A stretch of 64,000 nucleotides of DNA, taken from positions 38,471,501 to 38,535,500 of the forward strand of contig CP114481.1 of the NCBI GenBank assembly GCA_027186245.1. The letters run 5' to 3'. Below are positions 12,214-23,982 of this stretch, in pieces. Within the stretch, counting starts at the first letter, position 1. Every line of letters starts with the position of its first letter. The position numbers were made by a program, and so were the translations under genes. Origin of the DNA: Coriaria nepalensis. Taxonomy: Eukaryota > Streptophyta > Magnoliopsida > Cucurbitales > Coriariaceae. The notes beneath the pieces were generated by a model. The model saw nothing but the letters and a program-made list of their open reading frames with translations, was not told the origin of the DNA and ran no database searches.

Positions 12214-13867
12214 AACGTATTCTAGTTTTGCACTACAGACACAACTTTTGTGCATAACTTGCAAATGATCATTGCAGGGAAAGGGTGCATTCGTTTAACC
12301 TTAAAATCATTTCAATGAGTCATTTCAAGTCAATAACTTATTTCAAAGCAATTCGAACGAATTCTAGCTTTGCACTACAGAGACAACTTTTCTGCATAAC
12401 TTGCAAATGATCATTGCAAGGAAAGTGTGCATTCGTGTAAAATTAAAATCATTTCAATGAGTTCTTTCAAGTGAATAACTTATTTCGAAGCAAGTGGAAC
12501 GAATTCTAGTTTTGCACTACAAACATAACTTTTGTGCATAACTTGCAAATGATCATTGCAAGGAAAGTGTGCATTCGTTTAACCTTAAAATAATTTCAAT
12601 GAGTCATTTCAAGTCAATAACTTATTTCATAGCAAGTCGAACGTATTCTAGTTTTGCACTACAGACACAACTTTCGTGCATAACTTGCAAATGATCATTG
12701 CAAGGAAAGTGTGCATTCGTTTAACCTTAAAATAATTTCAATGAGTCATTTCAAGTCAATAACTTATTTCATAGCAAGTCGAACGTATTCTAGTTTTGCA
12801 CTACAGACACAACTTTTGTGCATAACTTGCAAATGATCATTCCAAGGGAAGTGTGCATTCGTTTAACCTTAAAATCATTTCAATGAGTCATTTCAAGTCA
12901 ATAACTTATTTCAAAGCAATTCGAACGAATTCTAGTTTCGCACTACAGACACAACTTTTGTGCATAACTTGCAAATGATCATTGCAAGGAAAGTGCATTC
13001 GTTTAACCTTAAAATCATTTCAATGAGTCATTTCAAGTCAATAACTTATTTCAAAGCAATTCGAACGAATTCTAGTTTTGCACTACAGAGACAACTTTTG
13101 TGCATAACTTGCAAATGATCATTGCAAGGAAAGTGTGCATTCGTTTAACCTTAAAATCATTTCAATGAGTCATTTCAAGTCAATAACTTATTTCATAGCA
13201 AGTCGAACGTATTCTAGTTTTGCACTACAGACACAACTTTTGTGCATAACTTGCAAATGATCATTGCAAGGAAAGTGTGCATTCGTTTAAAATTAAAATC
13301 ATTTCAATGAGTCATTTCAAGTCAATAACTTATTTCGAAGCAAGTCGATCAAATTCTAGTTTTGCACTACAGACATAACTTTTGTGCATAACTTGCAAAT
13401 GATCATTGCAAGGAAAGTGTGCATTCGTTTAACCTTAAAATAATTTCAATGAGTCATTTCAAGTCAATAACTTATTTCATAGCAAGTCGAACGTATTCTA
13501 GTTTTGCACTACAGACACAACTTTTGTGCATAACTTCCAAATGATCATTGCAAGGAAAGTGTGCATTCGTTTAACCTTAAAATCATTTCAATGAGTCATT
13601 TCAAGTCAATAACTTATTTCAAAGCAATTCGAACGAATTCTAGTTTTGCACTACAGAGACAACTTTTGTGCATAACTTGCAAATGATCATTGCAAGGAAA
13701 GTGTGCATTCGTTTAAAATTAAAATCATTTCAATGAGTCCTTTCAAGTCAATAACTTATTTCGAAGCAAGTCGATCGAATTCTAGTTTTGCACTACAAAC
13801 ATAACTTTCGTGCATAACTTGCAAATGATCATTGCAAGGAAAGTGTGCATTCGTTTAACCTTAAAAT
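12214..13867 (+). repeat. Block A mosaic
   Basis: Satellite monomers only. CAGGGAAAGGG near 12,276 links the left end to similar monomers at 4,188 and 7,311. The stretch about 12.7-13.3 kb matches 15.84-16.42 kb at offset 3,120 (TTCCAAGGG at 12,842 and 15,962; TTTCGCAC at 12,936 and 16,056). Near 13,300 a TTTAAAATTAAAATC tail carries GAGTCATTT rather than the usual GAGTCCTTT, an unusual combination. A 140-bp monomer lies near 12,991. Confidence 0.75.
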
Positions 13868-16800
13868 AATTTCAATGAGTCATTTCAAGTCAATAACTTA
13901 TTTCAAAGCAATTCGAACGAATTCTAGTTTCGCACTACAGACACAACTTTTGTGCATAACTTGCAAATGATCATTGCAAGGAAAGTGCATTCGTTTAACC
14001 TTAAAATCATTTCAATGAGTCATTTCAAGTCAATAACTTATTTCAAAGCAATTCGAACGAATTCTAGTTTTGCACTACAGAGACAACTTTTGTGCATAAC
14101 TTGCAAATGATCATTGCAAGGAAAGTGTGCATTCGTTTAACCTTAAAATCATTTCAATGAGTCATTTCAAGTCAATAACTTATTTCATAGCAAGTCGAAC
14201 GTATTCTAGTTTTGCACTACAGACACAACTTTTGTGCATAACTTGCAAATGATCATTGCAAGGAAAGTGTGCATTCGTTTAAAATTAAAATCATTTCAAT
14301 GAGTCCTTTCAAGTCAATAACTTATTTCGAAGCAATTCGAACGAATTCTAGTTTTGCACTACAGAGACAACTTTTGTGCATAACTTGCAAATGATCATTG
14401 CAAGGAAAGTGTGCATTCGTTTAACCTTAAAATCATTTCAATGAGTCATTTCAAGTCAATAACTTATTTCATAGCAAGTCGAACGTATTCTAGTTTTGCA
14501 CTACAGACACAACTTTTGTGCATAACTTGCAAATGATCATTGCAAGGAAAGTGTGCATTCGTTTAAAATTAAAATCATTTCAATGAGTCCTTTCAAGTCA
14601 ATAACTTATTTCAAAGCAAGTCGATCGAATTCTAGTTTTGCACTACAAACATTACTTTTGTGCATAACTTGCAAATGATCATTGCAAGGAAAGTGTGCAT
14701 TCGTTTAACCTTAAAATAATTTCAATGAGTCATTTCAAGTCAATAACTTATTTCATAGCAAGTCGAACGTATTCTAGTTTTGCACTACAGACACAACTTT
14801 TGTGGATAACTTCCAAATGATCATTGCAAGGAAAGTGTGCATTCGTTTAACCTTAAAATCATTTCAATGAGTCATTTCAAGTCAATAACTTATTTCAAAG
14901 CAATTCGAACGAATTCTAGTTTTGCACTACAGAGACAACTTTTGTGCATAACTTGCAAATGATCATTGCAAGGAAATTGTGCATTCGTTTAAAATTAAAA
15001 TCATTTCAATGAGTCCTTTCAAGTCAATAACTTATTTCGAAGCAATTCGAACGAATTCTAGTTTTGCACTACAGAGACAACTTTTGTGCATAACTTGCAA
15101 ATGATCATTGCAAGGAAAGTGTGCATTCGTTTAAAATTAAAATCAATTTAATGAGTCATTTCAAGTCAATAACTTACTTCAAAGCAAGTCGAACGTATTC
15201 TAGTTTTGCACTACAGACACAACTTTTGTGCATAACTTGCAAATGATCATTGCAGGGAAAGTGTGCATTCGTTTAACCTTAATATCATTTCAATGAGTCA
15301 TTTCAAGTCAATAACTTATTTCAAAGCAATTCGAACGAATTCTAGCTTTGCACTACAGAGACAACTTTTGTGCATAACTTGCAAATGATCATTGCAGGGA
15401 AAGTGTGCATTCGTTTAACCTTAAAATCATTTCAATGAGTCATTTCAAGTCAATAACTTATTTCAAAGCAATTCGAACGAATTCTAGCTTTGCACTACAG
15501 AGACAACTTTTGTGCATAACTTGCAAATGATCATTGCAAGGAAAGTGTGCATTCGTGTAAAATTAAAATCATTTCAATGAGTTCTTTCAAGTCAATAACT
15601 TATTTCGAAGCAAGTGGAACGAATTCTAGTTTTGCACTACAGACATAACTTTTGTGCATAACTTGCAAATGATCATTGCAAAGAAAGTGTGCATTCGTTT
15701 AAAATTAAAATCATTTCAATGAGTCCTTTCAAGTCAATAACTTATTTCGAAGCAAGTCGATCGAATTCTAGTTTTGCACTACAAACATAACTTTCGTGCA
15801 TAACTTGCAAATGATCATTGCAAGGAAAGTGTGCATTCGTTTAACCTTAAAATAATTTCAATGAGTCATTTCAAGTCAATAACTTATTTCATAGCAAGTC
15901 GAACGTATTCTAGTTTTGCACTACAGACACAACTTTTGTGCATAACTTGCAAATGATCATTCCAAGGGAAGTGTGCATTCGTTTAACCTTAAAATCATTT
16001 CAATGAGTCATTTCAAGTCAATAACTTATTTCAAAGCAATTCGAACGAATTCTAGTTTCGCACTACAGACACAACTTTTGTGCATAACTTGCAAATGATC
16101 ATTGCAAGGAAAGTGCATTCGTTTAACCTTAAAATCATTTCAATGAGTCATTTCAAGTCAATAACTTATTTCAAAGCAATTCGAACGAATTCTAGTTTTG
16201 CACTACAGAGACAACTTTTGTGCATAACTTGCAAATGATCATTGCAAGGAAAGTGTGCATTCGTTTAACCTTAAAATCATTTCAATGAGTCATTTCAAGT
16301 CAATAACTTATTTCATAGCAAGTCGAACGTATTCTAGTTTTGCACTACAGACACAACTTTTGTGCATAACTTGCAAATGATCATTGCAAGGAAAGTGTGC
16401 ATTCGTTTAAAATTAAAATCATTTCAATGAGTCCTTTCAAGTCAATAACTTATTTCAAAGCAATTCGAACGAATTCTAGTTTTGCACTACAGAGACAACT
16501 TTTGTGCATAACTTGCAAATGATCATTGCAAGGGAAGTGTGCATTCGTTTAACCTTAAAATCATTTCAATGAGTCATTTCAAGTCAATAACTTATTTCAT
16601 AGCAAGTCGAACGTATTCTAGTTTTGCACTACAGACACAACTTTTGTGCATAACTTGCAAATGATCATTGCAAGGAAAGTGTGCATTCGTTTAAAATTAA
16701 AATCATTTCAATGAGTCCTTTCAAGTCAATAACTTATTTCAAAGCAAGTCGATCGAATTCTAGTTTTGCACTACAAACATAACTTTTGTGCATAACTTGC

Positions 16801-17823
16801 AAATGATCATTGCAAGGAAAGTGTGCATTCGTTTAACCTTAAAATAATTTCAATGAGTCATTTCAAGTCAATAACTTATTTCATAGCAAGTCGAACGTAT
16901 TCTAGTTTTGCACTACAGACACAACTTTTGTGGATAACTTCCAAATGATCATTGCAAGGAAAGTGTGCATTCGGTTAACCTTAAAATCATTTCAATGAGT
17001 CATTTCAAGTCAATAACTTATTTCAAAGCAATTCGAACGAATTCTAGTTTTGCACTACAGAGACAACTTTTGTGCATTACTTGCAAATGATCATTGCAAG
17101 GAAAGTGTGCATTCGTTTAAAATTAAAATCATTTCAATGAGTCCTTTCAAGTCAATAACTTATTTCGAAGCAATTCGAACGAATTCTAGTTTTGCACTAC
17201 AGAGACAACTTTTGTGCATAACTTGCAAATGATCATTGCAAGGAAAGTGTGCATTCGTTTAAAATTAAAATCAATTTAATGAGTCATTTCAAGTCAATAA
17301 CTTACTTCAAAGCAAGTCGAACGTATTCTAGTTTTGCACTACAGACACAACTTTTGTGCATAACTTGCAAATGATCATTGCAGGGAAAGTGTGCATTCGT
17401 TTAACCTTAAAATCATTTCAATGAGTCATTTCAAGTCAATAACTTATTTCAAAGCAATTCGAACGAATTCTAGCTTTGCACTACAGAGACAACTTTTGTG
17501 CATAACTTGCAAATGATCATTGCAGGGAAAGTGTGCATTCGTTTAACCTTAAAATCATTTCAATGAGTCATTTCAGGTCAATAACTTATTTCAAAGCAAT
17601 TCGAACGAATTCTAGCTTTGCACTACAGAGACAACTTTTGTGCATAACTTGCAAATGATCATTGCAAGGAAAGTGTGCATTCGTGTAAAATTAAAATCAT
17701 TTCAATGAGTTCTTTCAAGTCAATAACTTATTTCGAAGCAAGTGGAACGAATTCTAGTTTTGCACTACAGACATAACTTTTGTGCATAACTTGCAAATGA
17801 TCATTGCAAAGAAAGTGTGCATT
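13868..17823 (+). repeat. 15-mer near-tandem duplication (offset 2,128 bp)
   Basis: About 13,868-15,695 matches 15,996-17,823 at offset 2,128 bp (15 monomers minus the two bases missing from a 140-bp unit). Markers are TTTCGCAC at 13,928 and 16,056 and TGGATAACTTCC at 14,803 and 16,931. Both copies include a 140-bp monomer (13,981 and 16,111). They are separated by about 300 bp of Gc and T monomers. The right copy has its own changes, such as GCATTACTTGC near 17,075 and TTTCAGGTC near 17,573. Confidence 0.75.
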
Positions 17824-20575
17824 CGTTTAACCTTAAAATCATGTCAATGAGTCATTTCAAGTCAATAACTTATTTCAAAGCAATTCGAACGAATTCTAGT
17901 TTTGCACTACAGACACAACTTTTGTGCATAACTTGCAAATGAGCATTGCAAGGAAAGTGTGCATTCGTTTAACCTTAAAATCATTTCAATGAGTCATTTC
18001 AAGTCAATAACTTATTTCATAGCAAGTCGAACGTATTCTAGTTTTGCACTACAGACACAACTTTTGTGCATAACTTGCAAATGATCATTGCAAGGAAAGT
18101 GTGCATTCGTTTAAAATTAAAATCATTTCAATGAGTCCTTTCAAGTCAATAACTTATTTCGAAGCAAGTCGATCGAATTCTAGTTTTGCACTACAAACAT
18201 AACTTTTGTGCATAACTTGCAAATGATCATTGCAAGGAAAGTGTGCATTCGTTTAACCTTAAAATAATTTCAATGAGTCATTTCAAGTCAATAACTTATT
18301 TCATAGCAAGTCGAACGTATTCTAGTTTTGCACTACAGACACAACTTTTGTGCATGACTTCCAAATGATCATTGCAAGGAAAGTGTGCATTCGTTTAACC
18401 TTAAAATCATTTCAATGAGTCATTTCAAGTCAATAACTTATTTCAAAGCAATTCGAACGAATTCTAGTTTTGCACTACAGAGACAACTTTTGTGCATAAC
18501 TTGCAAATGATCATTGCAAGGAAAGTGTGCATTCGTTTAAAATTAAAATCATTTCAATGAGTCCTTTCAAGTCAATAACTTATTTCGAAGCAATTCGAAC
18601 GAATTCTAGTTTTGCACTACAGAGACAACTTTTGTGCATAACTTGCAAATGATCATTCCAAGGAAAGTGTGCATTCGTTTAAAATTAAAATCAATTTAAT
18701 GAGTCATTTCAAGTCAATAACTTACTTCAAAGCAAGTCGAACGTATTCTAGTTTTGCACTACAGACACAACTTTTGTGCATAACTTGCAAATGATCATTG
18801 CAGGGAAAGTGTGCCTTCGTTTAACTTTAAAATCATTTCAATGAGTCATTTCAAGTCAATAACTTATTTCAAAGCAATTCGAACGAATTCTAGCTTTGCA
18901 CTACAGAGACAACTTTTGTGCATAACTTGCAAATGATCATTGCAAGGAAAGTGTGCATTCGTGTAAAATTAAAATCATTTCAATGAGTTCTTTCAAGTCA
19001 ATAACTTATTTCGAAGCAAGTGGAACGAATTCTAGTTTTGCACTATAGACATAACTTTTGTGCATAACTTGAAAATGATCATTGGAAAGAAAGTGTGCAT
19101 TCGTTTAACCTTAAAATCATTTCAATGAGTCATTTCAAGTCAATAACTTATTTCAAAGCAATTCGAACGAATTCTAGTTTTGCACTACAGAGACAACTTT
19201 TGTCCATAACTTGCAAATGATCATTGCAGGGAAAGTGTGCATTCGTTTAAAATTAAAATCATTTCAATGAGTCCTTTCAAGTCAATGACTTATTTCGAAG
19301 CAATTCGAACGAATTCTAGTTTTGCACTACAAAGACAACTTTTGTGCATAACTTGCAAATGATCATTGCAAGGAAAGTGTGCATTCGTTTAAAATTAAAA
19401 TCATTTCAATGAGTCCTTTCAAGTCAATAACTTATTTCGAAGAAAGTCGAACGAATTCTAGTTTTGCACTACAGACATAACTTTTGTGCATAACTTGCAA
19501 ATGATCATTGCAAGGAAAGTGTGCATTCGTTTAACCTTAAAATCATTTCAATGAGTCATTTGAAGTCAATAACTTATTTCATAGCAAGTCGAACGTATTC
19601 TAGTTTTGCACTACAGACACAACTTTTGTGCATAACTTGCAAATGATCATTTCAAGGAAAGTGTGCATTCGTTTAAAATTAAAATCATTTCAATGAGTCC
19701 TTTCAAGTCAATAACTTATTTCGAAGCAATTCGAACGAATTCTAGTTTTGCACTACAGAGACAACTTTTGTGCATAACTTGCAAATGATCATTGCAAGGA
19801 AAGTGTGCATTCGTTTAACCTTAAAATCATTTCAATGAGTCATTTCAAGTCAATAACTTATTTCATAGCAAGTCGAACGTATTCTAGTTTTGCACTACAG
19901 ACACAACTTTTGTGCATAACTTGCAAATGATCATCGCAAGGAAAGTGTGCATTCGTTTAAAATTAAAATCATTTCAATGAGTCCTTTCAAGTCAATAACT
20001 TATTTCGAAGCAAGTCGATCGAATTCTAGTTTTGCACTACAGACATAACTTTTGTGCATAACTTGCAAATGATCATTGCAAGGAAAGTGTGCATTCGTTT
20101 AACCTTAAAATAATTTCAATGAGTCATTTCAAGTCAATAACTTATTTCATAGCAAGTCGAACGTATTCTAGTTTTGCACTACAGACACAACTTTTGTGCA
20201 TAACTTCCAAATGATCATTGCAAGGAAAGTGTGCATTCGTTTAACCTTAAAATCATTTCAATGAGTCATTTCAAGTCAATAACTTATTTCAAAGCAATTC
20301 GAACGAATTCTAGTTTTGCACTACAGAGACAACTTTTGTGCATAACTTGCAAATGATCATTGCAAGGAAAGTGTGCATTCGTTTAAAATTAAAATCATTT
20401 CAATGAGTCCTTTCAAGTCAATAACTTATTTCGAAGCAAGTCGATCGAATTCTAGTTTTGCACTACAAACATAACTTTTGTGCATAACTTGCAAATGATC
20501 ATTGCAAGGAAAGTGTGCATTCGTTTAACCTTAAAATAATTTCAATGAGTCATTTCAAGTCAATAACTTATTTCA
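17824..20575 (+). repeat. Block A mosaic with dispersed duplicate segments
   Basis: Satellite monomers only. About 18.7-19.2 kb matches 28.5-29.0 kb at offset 9,796 (CTATAGACATAAC with TATAG at 19,044 and 28,840; TGTCCATAAC with TCC at 19,203 and 28,999; GTGCCTTCG in both). About 19.49-21.0 kb is the right copy of the 8,797-bp-offset duplication. Isolated changes include CATGTCAATG near 17,841 and CGAAGAAAGTCG near 19,438. Confidence 0.75.
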
Positions 20576-23500
20576 TAGCAAGTCGAACGTATTCTAGTTT
20601 TGCACTACAGACACAACTTTTGTGCATAACTTGCAAATGATCATTGCAAGGAAAGCGTGCATTCGTTAACCTTAAAATCATTTCAATGAGTCATTTCAAG
20701 TCAATAACTTATTTCAAAGCAATTCGAACGAATTCTAGTTTTGCACTACAGAGACAACTTTTGTGCATAACGTGCAAATGATCATTGCAAGGAAAGTGTG
20801 CACTCGTTTAAAATTAAAATCATTTCAATGAGTCCTTTCAAGTCAATAACTTATTTCGAAGCAATTCGAACGAATTCTAGTTTTGCACTACAGAGACAAC
20901 TTTTGTGCATAACTTGCAAATGATCATTGCAAGGAAAGTGTGCATTCGTTTAAAATTAAAATCAATTCAATAAGTCATTTCAAGTCAATAACTTACTTCA
21001 AAGCAAGTCGAACGAATTCTAGTTTTGCACTACAGACATAACTTTTGTGCATAACTTGCAAATGATCATTGCAAAGAAAGTGTGCATTCGTTTAACCTTA
21101 AAATCATTTCAATGAGTCATTTCAAGTCAATAACTTATTTCAAAGCAATTCGAACGAATTCTAGTTTTGCACTACAGACACAACTTTTGTGCATAACTTG
21201 CAAATGATCATTGCAGGGAAAGTGTGCATTCGTTTAACCTTAAAATCATTTCAATGAGTCATTTCAAGTCAATAACTTATTTCAAAGCAATTCGAACGAA
21301 TTCTAGCTTTGCACTACAGAGACAACTTTTGTGCATAACTTGCAAATGATCATTGCAGGGAAAGTGTGCATTCGTTTAACCTTAAAATCATTTCAATGAG
21401 TCATTTCAAGTCAATAACTTATTTCAAAGCAATTCGAACGAATTCTAGCTTTGCACTACAGAGACAACTTTTGTGCATAACTTGCAAATGATCATTGCAA
21501 GGAAAGTGTGCATTCGTGTAAAATTAAAATCATTTCAATGAGTTCTTTCAAGTCAATAACTTATTTCGAAGCAAGTGGAACGAATTCTAGTTTTGCACTA
21601 CAGACATAACTTTTGTGCATAACTTGCAAATGATCATTGCAAAGAAAGTGTGCATTCGTTTAACCTTAAAATCATTTCAATGAGTCATTTCAAGTCAATA
21701 ACTTATTTCAAAGCAATTCGAACGAATTCTAGTTTTGCACTACAGACACAACTTTTGTGCATAACTTGCAAATGAGCATTGCAAGGAAAGTGTGCATTCG
21801 TTTAACCTTAAAATCATTTCAATGAGTCATTTCAAGTCAATAACTTATTTCAAAGCAATTCGAACGAATTCTAGTTTTGCACTACAGAGACAACTTTTGT
21901 GCAGAACTTGCAAATGATCATTGCAAGGAACGTGTGCATTCGTTTAACCTTAAAATCATTTCAATGAGTCATTTCAAGTCAATAACTTATTTCATAGCAA
22001 GTCGAACGTATTCTAATTTTGCACTACAGAGACAACTTTTGTGCATAACTTGCAAATGATCATTGCAAGGAAAGTGTGCATTCGTTTAAAATTAAAATCA
22101 TTTCAATGAGTCCTTTCAAGTCAATAACTTATTTCGAAGCAATTCGAACGAATTCTAGTTTTGCACTACAGAGACAACTTTTGTGCATAACTTGCAAATG
22201 ATCATTGCAAGGAAAGTGTGCATTCGTTTAACCTTAAAATCATTTCAATGAGTCATTTCAAGTCAATAACTTATTTCATAGCAAGTCGAACGTATTCTAG
22301 TTTTGCACTACAGACACAACTTTTGTGCATAACTTCCAAATGATCATTGCAAGGAAAGTGTGCATTCGTTTAACCTTAAAATCATTTCAATGAGTCATTT
22401 CAAGTCAATAACTTATTTCAAAGCAATTCGAACGAATTCTAGTTTTGCACTACAGAGACAACTTTTGTGCATAACTTTCAAATGATCATTGCAAGGAAAG
22501 TGTGCATTCGTTTAACCTTAAAATCATTTCAATGAGTCATTTCAAGTCAATAATTTATTTCATAGCAAGTCGAACGTATTCTAGTTTTGCACTACAGACA
22601 CAACTTTTGTGCATAACTTGCAAATGATCATTGCAAGGAAAGTGTGCATTCGTTTAAAATTAAAATCATTTCAATGAGTCCTTTCAAGTCAATAACTTAT
22701 TTCGAAGCAATTCGAACGAATTCTAGTTTTGCACTACAGAGACAACTTTTGTGCATAACTTGCAAATGATCATTGCAAGGAAAGTGTGCATTCGTTTAAA
22801 ATTAAAATCATTTCAATGAGTCCTTTCAAGTCAATAACTTATTTCGAAGCAATTCGAACGAATTCTAGTTTTGCACTACAGAGACAACTTTTGTGCATAA
22901 CTTGCAAATGATCATTGCAAGGAAAGTGTGCATTCGTTTAACCTTAAAATCATTTCAATGAGTCATTTCAAGTCAATAACTTATTTCATAGCAAGTCGAA
23001 CGTATTCTAGTTTTGCACTACAGACACAACTTTTGTGCATAACTTCCAAATGATCATTGCAAGGAAAGTGTGCATTCGTTTAACCTTAAAATCATTTCAA
23101 TGAGTCATTTCAAGTCAATAACTTATTTCAAAGCAATTCGAACGAATTCTAGTTTTGCACTACAGAGACAACTTTTGTGCATAACTTTCAAATGATCATT
23201 GCAAGGAAAGTGTGCATTCGTTTAACCTTAAAATCATTTCAATGAGTCATTTCAAGTCAATAATTTATTTCATAGCAAGTCGAACGTATTCTAGTTTTGC
23301 ACTACAGACACAACTTTTGTGCATAACTTGCAAATGATCATTGCAAGGAAAGTGTGCATTCGTTTAAAATTAAAATCATTTCAATGAGTCCTTTCAAGTC
23401 AATAACTTATTTCGAAGCAATTCGAACGAATTCTAGTTTTGCACTACAGAGACAACTTTTGTGCATAACGTGCAAATGATCATTGCAAGGAAAGTGTGCA

Positions 23501-23982
23501 CTCGTTTAAAATTAAAATCATTTCAATGAGTCCTTTCAAGTCAATAACTTATTTCGAAGCAATTCGAACGAATTCTAGTTTTGCACTACAGAGACAACTT
23601 TTGTGCATAACTTGCAAATGATCATTGCAAGGAAAGTGTGCATTCGTTTAAAATTAAAATCAATTCAATAAGTCATTTCAAGTCAATAACTTACTTCAAA
23701 GCAAGTCGAACGAATTCTAGTTTTGCACTACAGACATAACTTTTGTGCATAACTTGCAAATGATCATTGCAAAGAAAGTGTGCATTCGTTTAACCTTAAA
23801 ATCATTTCAATGAGTCATTTCAAGTCAATAACTTATTTCAAAGCAATTCGAACGAATTCTAGTTTTGCACTACAGACACAACTTTTGTGCATAACTTGCA
23901 AATGATCATTGCAGGGAAAGTGTGCATTCGTTTAACCTTAAAATCATTTCAATGAGTCATTTCAAGTCAATAACTTATTTCA
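20576..23982 (+). repeat. 24-mer tandem duplication, left copy (3,407 bp)
   Basis: Twenty-four monomers, one of them 141 bp (GCGTGCATTCGTTAACC, AGCGTGC at 20,654), repeat immediately to the right with offset 3,407 bp. Markers: AGCGTGC 20,654/24,061; CTTTCA 22,475/25,882; TAACGTGC 23,469/26,876. The unit begins at a T head (20,576) and the next T head is at 23,983, so the copies abut exactly. The left flank differs (AATAATTT at about 20,537 against AATCATTT at 23,944). Confidence 0.88.
22137..23556 (+). repeat. Nested 5-mer (710-bp) tandem pair, left
   Basis: The ordered run Gd, T with AACTTCC, K with AACTTTC, T preceded by AATTTATTT, Gd is present twice, starting at 22,137 and 22,847 (710 = 5 x 142). 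The second copy diverges in its last monomer, which has TAACGTGC and CACTCG. The pair is itself duplicated 3,407 bp to the right, so this duplication is older than the 24-mer one. Confidence 0.85.

Noticed and set aside
17050..17232. Sixty-codon open frames in block A (also 21877, 25284, 28408)
   Set aside because: They start at TTG, not ATG, inside TTTTGCACTAC, and simply read through slightly more than one satellite monomer. The last three are copies made by duplication of the segment that contains them.
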